Positions 46,219-58,524 are shown, counted from the first letter of the stretch. The stretch: 64,000 bases of DNA from Gigaspora margarita (GCA_009809945.1 WTPW01000781.1:164432-228431); one strand, 5' to 3'. Translations and numbers: made by a program. The notes: a model not told the origin generated them from the sequence alone.

Positions 46219-48214
46219 ATGGAAGTAACCTTAGAGTCATTAACTCCGGGCTCACCTCCTTCGATAGAAGAGTTTAATCATCCAGTTGCGAGTCCACGTC
46301 CTTCTTCAGATCATCCAGCATCGGAAGATCAACCATTATTATCGGATGAAGACCGTACTACTGATACAGAAAGTAGTTTTGAAACTGAAACTTATGATTC
46401 ATTAGGAGTAGAGGAGGAAGCAGTAGTTTCGGGCTCAAGTTGGGCTGCATATGTAAATATAATGTGAGTAATCATTCTCTTGCAAAAAAAAAAAAAGTGG
46501 TCTTAGTTATTATTGTATATTTATCGATACTATTTTTGATTCATAGTTGTGTGGTGGCAGGAAGTGGAATTCTGGGTTTACCTTATGCAATCAAACTAGG
46601 TGGTTGGATTGCTTTGAGCCTGATCGTTTTGTCCATGTTAATATCACTACATACCAGTGTCATTTTAATAAAATGCCTCTATTATAATAGGTAAGAATAT
46701 TTATACCTTTGCTTTGTTTCTTTACGATATCTACGAATTGTTTCTTTTTTTTTTTTTTTTTAAATTTAGAAACGGTAAACGTTTGAATTCTTATGGTGAC
46801 ATAGGATTTGCTGCATTTGGAAATTTTGGAAGATATTTTTTGGTTGGAGTTTTTAATAACTCGCTTTTGATTGGTGTTCCTATATTATTTTTTATCCTGT
46901 CCGGACAAAGTCTTGATAACATTGTAGAACAAATTTGCGATATCAGATTAGGTGTTCGTATATGGACCGTAATATCTGCTTCTATTGTAGCTTTTCCGTT
47001 TGTATTCATGAAGACTTTGAAGGAAACGGTGATTTTAGGGTTTGTTTTAATTCTAATAAATAATTATAACAATAATAATAAACAATAATAACATCATTAT
47101 TATTATTCATTTTATTATTATTTTAAAAAAAATTTTAATTCATTAATTTTTTTTTTTTTTTTATCAGTGTTTTTGGTGCTGCCACCACTTTCTTTACTGT
47201 TATCGCCATTGTGGTACTTTCGTTTGTGGATCTTTCAAACGTTGTTAACTCCCCTAATCCGCCCTCGCATAGTCTGTGGGCTTTTACGGGATTCCCTGTT
47301 GCACTCGCGTCAATCTCATTTTCATTTGGAGGAAATAACGTTTTTCCTCACATAGAAGAAAGCATGAAAAGTGTGTATACCATTTTTTTTATCTGTTTAA
47401 TTTTATTTGCTAATTATTGATTCTTAATTCTGAACTTTTTTTTTTTTAAAAAGATAAAAAAAATTGGAATTTAGTCGTTGGATTGGCTTTGGCAACATGC
47501 GCAGCTATGTATGCATTAATCGCTTTTGCTGGATATTATGTGTATGGTGATAATGTAATGAGCCCTATTTATCTCAATTTACCTAAAGGTAAAAACTTAT
47601 TTGTAAAATTACCTCGAAAATTGCCTTGAACTATTTCAAAACAATTAATATTGACAGAATTTTAATCTTGTAGGTTTAGTGTTGACAATAGCGACCTTAT
47701 TTATGACAGTACACGTACTTACAACTGCTCCGATTTATTTGACATCTTTTGCCGTTGAAGCTGAAAAATATTTAAAAATCACGCGTGAATTTTATTCTCC
47801 TTTGGGCGAACTCGCTCTTCGCGCCTTGTTCCGAACTAGTCTTATTGCTTTATGTACAGGAATCGCCGTAATAGTACCATTTTTTGGGTTCATATTTTTT
47901 TTCATTTAACATGACACGTTTTAATATATCTTTTTTTTTTTTTTTTTACAAAGTTTTAATACTTTTTAATTATTTATTTTATTTTTTTTAGGGACTTTAT
48001 GTCATTTTTGGGGGCACTCTCGACGTGTGCCTGCGTTTTCGTTCTCCCAGTAGTATTTTATTTGAAGTTATTTGGTTGGAAAAGTATGTCTATCTGGTCA
48101 TTGTTATGGAATTTATTTGTGGTAGTAGTAGGAGTTATTGCTTGTGTAATTGGATCCACTGATGCGATATTAGCTTTGGTGAGAGATTTTCGTGAGATGG
48201 ATGTCAAACATTAA
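46219..48214 (+). CDS. AAAP-family amino-acid transporter (AVT-type)
   Basis: Seven exons: 46219-46463, 46547-46690, 46770-47039, 47168-47370, 47454-47588, 47674-47887 and 47992-48214 (1434 nt, 477 aa). All introns are GT-AG, 76-128 bp, and phases agree. The first about 75 residues are an acidic, Pro/Ser/Glu-rich cytosolic tail (EDQPLLSDEDRTTD). Then SSWAAYVNIICVVAGSG and GILGLPYAIKLGGW form the first helix of the amino acid/auxin permease fold. About ten hydrophobic segments follow, including the FSFGGNNVFPHIEESMK stretch typical of this family. These proteins are proton-coupled amino-acid carriers, in fungi mostly on the vacuole; the QPLLSD-type acidic stretch would fit a dileucine-like sorting signal, but this is inference. 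Substrate and direction cannot be read from sequence. The transcript is preceded by an A-rich leader and followed by AT-rich DNA. Confidence 0.93.
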
Positions 48215-48358
48215 ATTTTCATCATTCTTTTAGGAGAGTTCTCGTTTAATTCCCATTTTTATATTAAAAAAAAAAATTTAAAACTCTTATAGTATACTGT
48301 AGTATTTTGTCAGACTTGTGTATAGTATATATTATGTTGACTTATTGTTTTTGTATTA

Positions 48359-48425
48359 TATGAGTGACGTCAAGAGAATATTCAGAAATTTTAAGCGTTG
48401 TTGTTTTCTCCTGGCATCACTCATA
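48359..48425. other. Small inverted repeat downstream of the transporter gene
   Basis: TATGAGTGACGTCAAGAGAA pairs imperfectly with TTCTCCTGGCATCACTCATA. It could be a tiny MITE or a hairpin in the 3' flank of the gene. Confidence 0.5.
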
Positions 48426-48861
48426 TGTGTAAAAAGTTTTTTTTATAAATATATTGCTAAGATTTAAATATATAAATCTTTTTGGAAAAAGTTATCATTC
48501 TCGCTAATAATAGTTTTTTTTTACAATGAAAATGTGCATCTTGCAATGCAATGATATTATTTAGAGTTTAAAAAAAAGTTTGAAATTTTTTAGTAGTTTT
48601 CTTAGAGTTTTTAGTAGTTTTTAATAGCTTTTAGTAGTCTTTTGGTACAATCTTTATTTTGATTAGTTTTTTAGTACTAAAAACTATATTAAAATTACTA
48701 GTAATTCAACCCTGACTCTAATCTAAAATAATCCTGATTTCAAGTAATATGATATCCTGCAAATGACATAACTTCCATAACTTCCATTACTTGGCTCTTT
48801 ACCAAATCCTTGATCCTTTCATTTTTTTCTTTGATAGGAATAGTCCATTCATTTCTCATTT

Positions 48862-49103
48862 GAGGGCCGCCAAGAGAAAATCTTAACCGGAAATTATAGT
48901 TTATCATTTGACATACTTAGCCCCTAAAAAATCATCAATGATAACAGTACAGTCTTTTAATCATATATTTTGATTACACAATGTGTAATCAAGAAACTTG
49001 ACACCAAACGCCTAGAAGACCGTTATCACTGATGATTTTTAAGGGCTAAGTTTGCCATACAATAAATAAATAATTTCCGGTTCGAGGTTTTCCCTTGGCG
49101 GTA
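48862..49103. mobile_element. Foldback MITE
   Basis: Inverted ends with GCCGCCAAGAGAAAA..TTAACCGGAAATTA and matching inverse, inner arms with TAGCCC.TAAAAATCATCA. CTCATTT repeats at 48855-48861 and 49104-49110 look like a 7-bp (or longer) duplication. Confidence 0.82.
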
Positions 49104-49108
49104 CTCAT

Positions 49109-49112
<4 letters not shown>

Positions 49113-49143
<31 letters not shown>
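49113..49143 (+). repeat. Run of 31 A
   Basis: Uninterrupted homopolymer immediately after the foldback MITE. No retroelement body was recognised in front of it. Confidence 0.95.
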
Positions 49144-49145
<2 letters not shown>

Positions 49146-49652
49146 TTAGTATCGCTTACAAGTTAGATCTTTGTATTTCTTTGTATTACGAACTTATAAT
49201 TACGCGATATGACACAATACATCGTGCATATAATGAAATAGTTTAGTAATTATGTCAAATTTAGTTTCGGAGGATAAGAAATTATCTTTAGGAAAGTATT
49301 CCGACTTTATGATTATAGATGGTGGTGAAATTCATTTAATTTTTTTTTAATTTCAACAATAATTTTCAACAACTATTGTATTTGATTTAGTTTAGTTTTC
49401 ATTAACTTTTTATATAATTTAAATTAATTTTTGATATTAAAAAATTAATTTCACCAATTTTACCAATTTTAATATCAAATAATTTCAACAATTTCTACAA
49501 AAATTTTTCATTAAGAAAAGTAATTTCACCGCCATCAATATTTATGATGACAGAACTTTACTCTCGAGTGTCAAAGGAAGATTTTAGCACTATGCATGCA
49601 TGGTAAATTACGTTTTTGATGATCATTAATTTATATTATATCAGATATCTTC

Positions 49653-49790
49653 TTTTATGTTAAAACGCAGCAATTTTCATTTTTATTTTTTATGTTAAAC
49701 GCAGCAATTTTCATTTTCATTTTTTATGTTAAACGCAGCAATTTTCATTTTTATTTTTTATGTTAACGCAGCAATTTTCATTTTTATTTT
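49653..49790 (+). repeat. Minisatellite, ~37 bp x 4
   Basis: Four close copies of a unit TTTTATGTTAAACGCAGCAA-TTTTCATTTTTATT. The last copy has lost one A. Confidence 0.93.
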
Positions 49791-49799
49791 ATTTTTTTT

Positions 49800-50757
49800 A
49801 TTAAAAAATTTTAATGTCAAATACTTCATTATTAGGTACTAAAACACAATGATTTTTTATCTAAAATAGTAATGTAGTTGAAAGTGATATCGATATTAAA
49901 AGCTTATGTTACACGATGACTAACTATGATTTTTAAAGTTCGAGTCGATATTGACCCTAGGCTGCCGTACCACGGCAGATTCTTGATTTTAATTGGCTAA
50001 TGGCCGTGATCTACAAAATTTTGGCCACTAATTTCCGGCCTGGATTAACAGTTTAATTTTTTCAAGAAATTTTTGAAATATAGGCTTACGCTATAGTGAA
50101 ATTTGCCCAGAAATGGTTTTTACTTAACAGTTAATGGGCAGTTATAATTTATTAGTAAAATTTTGAGTAATTTTAGTCTAAATATACAAAGGAGTTAAAT
50201 ATGCGTCGCACCCCTGCGTTGTGCTTATACGTCGCTTCTTAATGATTGACCAATAAAATTTCAAGATCGGGTGTAACATAGCACAATCAGGACGATCAAA
50301 ACAAATGATCGTTTTGACAAAGTTGGCTATAACTTAAAATTTCATATATGAAACTATTCTTCGCTCTTTAACAAAAAAAATTCCTTGTAAAATTTTAGTA
50401 TAAAAACTAATCTCACATCCTAACTCTATCTAACCTAACCCTAACCCTAACTAACAAAAAACAATGTATATATCATGTAATGATGATCGAAAGATTTAAC
50501 CAATTAGATAGAAAGGCAATGTATAAGCACATCGCTAGTGGTGACACATAGATTTATCCATATACAAAATCAAGAATTTGGTATAGTAGGTAGAGTTAAT
50601 TTATAATTATCTATTGTACCTAGAGTTGTAAAATTATACATGTTATTTTTTTTGACCCCTCTTTCCACTTATTGGAAAAAATATTATATTTTGTATGCTC
50701 CTCCCCTCTTGTATAACATTGTTTATGGATGCTCTCTTATACAACAATATAACTTAG
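49800..50757. other. Intergenic DNA
   Basis: Contains a short telomere-like CTAACCCTAACCCTAACTAA at about 50436. A mildly GC-richer segment at 50180-50310 has no open frame. No gene. Confidence 0.4.
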
Positions 50758-51270
50758 TACTATATATTCTTGAAAATAAGCTAATTCAAAATAAGCTACC
50801 CTTTTGTTTTAACCAAAAAATCTAAAAACTTGTTTTATCTAAAAATAGACTATTTCTGATTAATAATAGTTACTGCATGTCCAAGTTTAACTATACAAAT
50901 TGGTTATAATAATTTAAGTAAACTTGTTCAGAAGATTAAATTACATACTTTAAAATTTTTATACATATTAGAGAACTTTTTATTATTTGAGTTTTAATTT
51001 TTATATTTGATAAAAAAATTAAAAATTTGTAATATAACAAATATAAAAACTAAAAGTTAAATAATATGAAGTTTCAAATTTGTATAAAAATTTTAAAAAA
51101 TATGTATTTTGATATTCTAAACATATTTATTTAAGTACCTATAATCAATTTACATAGTAAACTTTGAACTTTACTATTAGTTACTATTTGCAATCACTAA
51201 AAAACCTCTTTTATCCCAAAATAAGCTATTTCTTTTCAAAAAAAGTAGTTATTTTTGAGAATATATAGTA
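50758..51270. mobile_element. TA-flanked mariner-like MITE, long subfamily
   Basis: Ends TACTATATATTCTTGAAAAT and inverse ATTTTTGAGAATATATAGTA. Near-palindromic interior with AAGTAAACTTGTTCAGAAGA and its inverse. Confidence 0.88.
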
Positions 51271-51419
51271 CAATATACTCAAACACAGATAGCACAAAAG
51301 TTTTTAAAAAATATACTACAAATAGTTTAAAATTTTTTAAACTGTATATAATATAACAAAAAATATTAATAAACAATATATTATCTCTTGACAAAATGCC
51401 TATATGGTTTGATACATAT

Positions 51420-51842
51420 TTGCAGATTTTTGAATTTATTATTAAAACATTCAAAAATCTTTAATAGTGAATAACTTTGTTTCACTAGTTTGTTTTTAAT
51501 AAAACAACTACCAAAATGATCACATTGATAAGATGATTCTAATAAACCCAAAATTGTTAAAATTCAATTACTGAATCCAGAAATCATTAATGATTTGTAT
51601 AATTTCAGGTATTTAAGGATTGGTTTTTTCAATCTTTAAACATTTGAAGTAATACAAATCATCAACAATCTTTGGATCCAGTGATTGGATTTTAACAATT
51701 TTGGATTTATTAGAATCATCTCATTGATGTGAACATTTTGGTAGTTGTTTTAACAAAACAAACCAGTAGAACAAAAGTTATTTAATGTTAAAGATTTTAT
51801 AATTTTTAATAGTAAATTTCAAAAATTTGTGAATATGATGCC
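51420..51842. repeat. Complete foldback of the 'ACCAAAATG' repeat family
   Basis: Inverted arms of about 190 bp, from CATATTTGCAGATTTTTGAA to the matching inverse near 51842, around a centre with TATTTAAGGATTGGTTTTTT. Conserved words include AACTACCAAAATGATC and its inverse. Confidence 0.88.
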
Positions 51843-52640
51843 AAGCAAAAAAACAATCATTAATGTTTGAGGCACATGTAAGATACTAGTTAAAACAATT
51901 AAAAATAACAAGTTGTACTTTATAGTAGTTCTAGACTATATAGTTTCTAGTAAAAAAACTTCTGGTATTAGCATTATTTAAGTTACAAAAAAAGTCAAAA
52001 AGAAAGTTTTCAAAAAATATTGTTGAATGTAGCACTTTATGCAACTATGAATTATAATTTAATGTTATTTATATGCATTTCTCAAATAATTTGAACATAA
52101 CTAGATAGTTTTTTTTAAAAAATAAAGGTGTAATATTTGTTGATCATTATACAAGCAATATTCATAATAATATAATAAAAGCACTAAATATAGAAGGTTT
52201 AAAAATTGTAGAAATACTTAGTAAAACAACTAGTATATTACAATCATTTTATGTTTTTGTTAATAAACTATTTATTAATAGATTTAAAACAAAAATAGAT
52301 AAGTAAGAAAGAAAAAAAACATATAGCAAAAAAAAATTGCAAGAAGGTATCTTACAAGCTAATTTGTAAATAGGTTTTAGAAATATAAAAAGAAATTAAT
52401 ACTAAATTATTAGTTAAGTCATTTGAAACAGCTAGAATTAAATCAAATTACAATAGTAGTAAAAATTAAATTATTTACAGCCAATTGTTAAAAATTATTT
52501 AAATGATACAGTTAGATATAAAAGATAATTTTTTAGTAGCTGCTAATAATATAAAGAAGTATTTTATAATAAGATAATAATTGATAAAAAGATATTTAAT
52601 GATGATAAAAATATTTTTATAATAATAAAAATATATTTAA
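51840..52640 (+). pseudogene. Relic of a pogo-like (DDE_1) transposase
   Basis: A frame near 52180-52300 reads LKIVEILSKTTSILQ, then VNKLFINRF, matching the P..TS.LQPLDV.VNKPFK segment of pogo/jerky-type transposases. The upstream VIFVDHYTSNIH may be the preceding acidic block. Stops are frequent and the flanks are extremely AT-rich. There are no terminal repeats. Confidence 0.5.
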
Positions 52641-54018
52641 TAATAATAAAAATAGAGACCTGTTATTGCCACTCCTCACTATTGTTAATGCCACCCTTAT
52701 CTGATCCAAATCGGTCTCCAGACCCTCCGGACCTATAACAAATCACATGACTTGCATTTTATTATGCAAAATTTAAGCATGTGATAGTCATGCTAATATG
52801 GACCAATCAAATATTTTAGATCTGATTTTGGTTCAAAAAAATCTAATACTATAATATGAAACCTGAATTGGATCAATTTAAGCCAAAAATTGTTTCAAAA
52901 TTAACCCAATTAGGGTTCTTTAACCTACCTTTTTTGGTTCAAAAATAACCTGATTCAGGATCTTAGAACCAACTTATAGTTCAAAAATAGCCCAATTCGG
53001 GTTATTTAAACCAACTTTTGGTTCAAAAGTAACACAATTTAGGTTCTTTGAACCAATTGGCAATTTATGGTTCAAAAGTAACCAAATATTTGATCCATAG
53101 TTCCGTTGATTAACAACTGAATAACAGTTTGAAATCCATATTATTGTCATCTGTACACATTTGCAAATCAACTACAGTTAACTATAGTTAACTACTCGGA
53201 ACTATAGATAACTGTAACTATAGTTAACTATTAAAGATACATAGTTAAACTCTATTAATTAAAAATATACAAATAATTGAATTTAAGCTATATGGATTGA
53301 TGTTATCTGCTTGATAATATGCAAATAGCAAATTACTCGAACTATAGATAACTGTAGATAAGCAAACTATAGGAATTGCTGATCAACTATTCAAGCTATG
53401 CACAATTTTGTATAATTAGTATAGATACAGATTAAATTTCGTGTAATTTGTATGAATACAGATTCAATTTTACTTGATTTTTATAATCCATATTGAATCA
53501 CATCACTAATACCTAAAATATCAAAATATTTGTTAGCATGGTAAATTTAAATTAATATAAATTATCAAGACTTGCACAAGATTACAATAGTTTTCTAATC
53601 CTACATACCTTGTGTAGATATGGAATTGATAAGCATAGTTGGAAATTCAATTATAGAATCGGTGATTGAAATCTCTTGATACACAGAATTGTATAATGTA
53701 ATAAGTTTAATTCACATGTAAATAAATAGAAGATGATTAGATAATTTACATTGTCTTCTCTCTTTTTTTTTACAAAATTTATTTGCCTTACATAGCTTAC
53801 ATATCTTATATATATTTTTTAAATAACTTGTATTTTTTAAATATCTTACATGCTTCTTATATCTTGTGTATCTTTTAAATATTTTGTGTGTTTCTTATAT
53901 CTTATGTAAATATATTGGTTAGTAAAATAAAAAAAAAATTAGAATTAATAATCATTTTCATCAATAAAATTTTTGATAGAATTCATCATAAAACGAGTAT
54001 ATATTCCTTATATTCAAA

Positions 54019-56470
54019 ATGCTTCCACCTCCAAATGGTCAATTTGAAAGTTGAGAAGAACTTCTTTTATATGTTTGAAGCTTTGTTAAAACCCAAGGAT
54101 ATGCAGTAACAATCAAAAAATCACAATTGAATAAAAAAGACAAATCAAAAATGTGGAGTTGGATTGTGATAGAGGAGGTTATTACAGAAATAGATTAAAT
54201 TTAACAGAAAATCTATGTAGTAGACAAATATCTTCAAGACTTTTGAATTGTCCATTCAAACTTGTTGGAATTAGACATAACAATACTTGGGATTTTGAGG
54301 TTAAGAATCCTGAATACAACTATGGTTCTTCAATAGATATAACTGGTTATCCAATAGTTCGTAGGCTAAATGATGAGCAGAAAGAACAAGTCAAACAAAT
54401 AGCTACTGCTGGTTCTCACCTACATCAAATTTTATTAACAATTTATCAAAACGATCTATCTTCAATAGCAATATTAAGAACAATTTACAATAAACTTTAT
54501 TCTATTCGCCAAGAAAGACTCGATAGTCATACTCTAATTCAAGTTCTTATCAATGAACTACAAGGATCAGAATTTGAATTTGAATATAAGTGTGACAACC
54601 AAAATTGCATAACTTGTTTTTTTTTTGCACATAGGATATCTATTTCCTTAACTCATATCTATTCTACCATGTTGCTCATGAATTGTACATACAAGACTAA
54701 TAGATATCAAATGCTTTTGCTAAATATTGTGGGAGTATTATGCTTTAATACAACCTTTTTTTCCTGCTTTGCCTTTCTAAATGATGAATCAGAAACTAAG
54801 TATGAATGGGCTTTAACTTGTACATTAAAAATCTTCAGTGGATTGTCACCTCTTAATATTATTGTTACCAATAAGGAATTGGTGCTTATGAAGGTTATTA
54901 GTAAAGTATTTTCTAGCACTCACATATTATATGCATGTGGCATATAAATAAGAATGTATTAGCTAAATATAAGCATTATTTTACTGAGGAAAAAGACTAG
55001 AACGAATTTTTAAAACTGTAGCAAGTAGTAATAGCATCTATTATGGAACAGGAATTTACAATTCAATGGAATAATTTTATAAAATGCTATGAAAACAAAC
55101 CTGAAGCTCTAAAATACCTTCAAGAAACCTGGATGCCATATAAAGAATACTTTATCTCTGCCTGGACTAATAATTGTCTCTACCTTGGCAACAAGGTAAC
55201 ATCATATATAGAAGCTGCATATGTAGCTATACTTGCTGGCAAAATACATACAAATCCCAAATTCAAAAAAAAGCAATTGCTATTTGTAAAAGATTAAATC
55301 AAAAAAGTAGTCTTAAAATTTTGCAAATATATATCAATAAGAATATCTACTATTTGTTTAAACAAAAATTATTAATTAAATTTTTGAAAAATTAATTTGG
55401 GATGTATTTGAAGAGTTCTTCAAATTCAAATCAAATCAAATATTGGGTCAATTTGAATTTGATCAAATCAAATTGACCCTGATTTGAATTTGATTTGATT
55501 CAAATATTTGGATTGGAATTTGATTTGAATTTGAATTTTTAATAGTAATTTTCAAATCAAATCAAATATTTGTCAAATCAAATCAAATTTGGTCAGATTT
55601 GAATTTGATCAAATCAAATATAGTCAAATTTGAATTTGATCAAATATTGATTCAAATATTTAAAGATCAAATCAAATCGCGGAACCCTATGTATTTGGGA
55701 TTTGGGCACGAACAAATCCCAAACTTAGTAATTTGGGATTTTGCTAATATGTATATATGCAGTAATTAAAAGGTGTTTATAATCATTAGTAGATGATCTT
55801 GAGTTAGTGCACCAAAAAATTTGTTTTGCAAATTGAATTTCAAGCCAGAAAAACTTATGCATTAATTTCTTCTGAATGTATGAAAGTACACTATGCATAC
55901 CGGACTTCACTACTTGAACCTCTTCTTTACCGTGTTTCTACTTTTGCCTAAATAAGATCTGTACTGAATGGATTAAAGATTGAGTGTGACCCCAGATTCT
56001 TCCCTGAATCCATGCACAAGAACTTTTGAATCTACAATAGGACTTCCATGTTCATATACAATTAGTGAACGTTTAGTAAGTGGTCAAGTATTGCAACAAA
56101 CTGATATCTATGAATACTGGTAGATCCAAGATCATCATATAGAATTTTTGGAGCCAATATACCTTGCAAATAATGATTACAATGATTTTCAACCACTCGT
56201 GCAGTCTCTTGAACAAATGTATCAATTCTGGCCATCACACTAGCAAGCTACTATCTATGCCCAACTAGAAGGTCTAGTAAATATACCTCTGGTTTTACTG
56301 GAAAACCAGTTACTATCAAGTCATGAGGAAGACCAATTAGAGCCAAAAACAAAAATCCAAAATTAGTACGAAGGGATCTATCTGCATTTGAACATATTGA
56401 GAAGCGACAAAAATAGTGCGATATGTGCTGTCAAACTGGCCATGATAGCTGAACATGTCCTGACATGTGA
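54019..56470 (+). pseudogene. Broken MULE transposase
   Basis: Starting near the ATG at 54019 (MLPPPNGQFES), blocks follow in order. A FAR1/WRKY-like N-terminal zone has LLNCPFKLVGIR and TWDFEVKNPE (54153-54340). YPIVRRLNDEQKEQVKQ follows. The MULE domain carries NCTYKTNRYQMLLLNIVG (a typical D is here N) and FNTTFFSCFAFL (54660-54790). IIVTNKELVLMKVI has Asn where the usual TDRE carries Asp. The C-terminal part reads KPEALKYLQETWMPYKEYF at 55096-55150. A SWIM-like segment lies near 56000-56130, and a zinc knuckle C-x2-C-x4-H-x4-C at 56417-56469. Loss of two acidic positions plus stops and frameshifts mean it is inactive. The longest open piece is 54153-54947 (264 codons). A hAT MITE at 55411-55689 splits the 3' part. 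Confidence 0.88.
55411..55689 (+). mobile_element. hAT-type MITE made of CAAAT/ATTTG words, copy 1
   Basis: A 279-bp element almost wholly built from CAAATCAAAT/ATTTGATTTG words, ending GCGGAACCCTA. An exact 8-bp duplication TGTATTTG lies at 55403-55410 and 55690-55697. It is inserted in the MULE transposase pseudogene. Confidence 0.92.
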
Positions 56471-57368
56471 ATATTTTTTAAAATTTTTTCTATTACTAGT
56501 ATGTGCCTATAGTGCTTTAGCAAGTTTTATTAGTTTTTTAGTTTGAATTATATAAATTGATAATTCAGAAATCAAATTAAATTTAAACTTAACAGTTGTT
56601 CTCTTAAGAGATTCATTGTATTATATTCAATATTTATACATACATATTACATATAAATTTATATGCATGTTGGGCATTTAGAAGTTGCATAAACAAATTT
56701 AGTTTGTGCATTTGCAACAAATTAAAGTTGTGTGATATGCATAATGTACTGTATAATGCTACTTACAATACCCCTTTGATACAGGGATAGCAAATGACAA
56801 TATCATTTAAAATTTTCATGACAAATAACAAATAGTAACAAATAATATAGGTCATTTGTTATTTTTGTTATTTAAAATAATATATTAAAACTTCAGGTAT
56901 TTTAGGATTAAACCAATTTAAACTACCCGAAGTAATACAAAATCTTAATGATCACAAGATGTTTGCATTTTTAAATATAATCTATTTTTGTCATTTGTTA
57001 TTTACCTTTTAAATGACAAAGTGACAAATGACAATGTCACAATATCATTTATGTTATTTAAAAGTTATTTGCCAACTTTGCTTTGATAACATATCCTCAT
57101 GTACGTATGTGTGTACAGTACCGGGTACTATTCACCAAAATCTTTGAATGCGTAGTACCTATAAATTTTATTATTAAATATATATTGTGATATATGCTTT
57201 TCTCCTTGCATAGTACCCCTCTCCTTATACAGTACTTCAGGCTTTTTTAAATAAGACTGGGAATACTGTAGGCAACACTATACAGTAGGTTGAAGTTATA
57301 TTGAAGGTCGTCTATAGGGTCAGATATAGGTCAGATACTGATTTGAATCAGCTGAGAGTGGCATTAAT

Positions 57369-57654
57369 TAGGGTTCCGCAATTTGATTTGATCTTCAAAT
57401 ATTTGAATCAAATATTTGATCAAATTCAAATTCAAATTTGACTATATTTGATTTGATCAAATTCAAATCTGGCCAAATTTGATTTGATTTGACAAATATT
57501 NGATTTGATTTGAAAATTACTATTAAAAATTCAAATTCAAATCAAATTCAAATCCAAATATTTGAATNAAATNAAATTCAAATCAGGGTNAATTTGATTT
57601 GATCAAATTCAAATTGACCCAATATTTGATTTGATTTGAATTTGAAAAACCCTA
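57369..57654 (-). mobile_element. hAT-type MITE made of CAAAT/ATTTG words, copy 2 (inverted)
   Basis: The reverse-complement sister of the copy at 55411, starting TAGGGTTCCGCAATTTGATT and ending AAAAACCCTA. Flanks GCATTAAT (57361-57368) and GCATTAAC (57655-57662) are an 8-bp duplication with one mismatch. It lies in the right terminal repeat of the MULE; the left terminal repeat keeps the uninterrupted TGTTAATGCCAC site. It contains four ambiguous N bases (57511, 57568, 57573, 57590 approximately). Confidence 0.92.
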
Positions 57655-57867
57655 GCATTAACAAAAGTAGGAGGTGGCAATAACAGGTCTCTAAAAGTAC
57701 TTTTTATTATTTGACTTTTAATTTTAACATACCAGAAACGAATGCAATGAGTGTATAGTTTATACAATGAGTTAAGCGATATTGGTCTGCAAAATCTTGA
57801 ATTTGATTGGTCCGCATGACTTATTTGTCAAATTTTGTTTATTTTTCATGCATGAATTTATCACGCC

Positions 57868-58049
57868 TAGAGGTTGGAACCGGTTTTAACAATTCGGGTT
57901 TATCACATCAAAATTCGGGTTTATCACACAAAAATTCGGGTTTATCACACCAATTACTAATAATTTATGTGATAAACCCGAATTTTTGTGTGATAAACCC
58001 GAATTTTGATGTGATAAACCCGAATTTTTAAAACCGGTTCCAACCTCTA
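57868..58049. mobile_element. Near-perfect hairpin hAT-type MITE
   Basis: A 182-bp element whose two halves are almost exact inverted copies. The ends are TAGAGGTTGGAACCGGTTTT and its inverse, with an exact 8-bp duplication ATCACGCC (57860-57867 and 58050-58057). Each arm holds three tandem copies of a unit containing ATTCGGGTTTATCACA. The arms are so alike that it should be young, or maintained as a foldback. Confidence 0.95.
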
Positions 58050-58524
58050 ATCACGCCCATATGAATACATCATGCCACATATACCCATCCTTATGATAGT
58101 AGATCGATAAAATTACTATATGCAAATCTATTATTATATAGAATTATAATTTAAAAATACAAAAAACTTGCAAACATGAGAAATATCACAGTTTCAATAA
58201 CTGATGATATTAAAATCAAGGATTTTAGACACAAAAATCGGTAACTCGATGCAAATTGATTTATCTATTCATCAGATATTTGGCATTTTTCATTTTTTTT
58301 TGTAGAATTTTTTATTGGGTTGATAAAATGATAATCACTGATTATCAAAGACAATAGCGAATAATTTTTCGGGTGTGACTAATTTTTTTTTAGATAAAAT
58401 GATCTATAGCCAATAAAAAATAACTATAACAGATACTATTGTACCCTGCATATAAAATGATTTAAGGTTATATGATATTCAACAGGTATGAATTAATCAG
58501 TCTTTTTTTGACCAATCTATACAG

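Larger units (their letters stand above)
52655..57691 (+). mobile_element. Mutator-like element (MULE), about 5 kb with terminal inverted repeats
   Basis: The left end GAGACCTGTTATTGCCAC at 52655 matches the inverted right end at 57691. Similarity continues through a TGTTAATGC block for more than 50 bp, interrupted on the right by a hAT MITE. The flanks TAAAAATA (52647-52654) and TAAAAGTA (57692-57699) look like an 8-bp target duplication with one mismatch. Inside lies a broken MULE transposase (54019-56470) and two inverted copies of one hAT MITE. Subterminal DNA at 52870-53080 holds about four degenerate copies of a roughly 50-bp TTTGGTTCAAAA.TAACC unit. Confidence 0.88.

Noticed and set aside
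49653-49790. Possible CRISPR-like array
   Set aside because: Units are contiguous with no unique spacers, and the genome is eukaryotic.
57807-58031. 74-codon repetitive open frame
   Set aside because: Reads through the triplicate repeats of a hairpin MITE.
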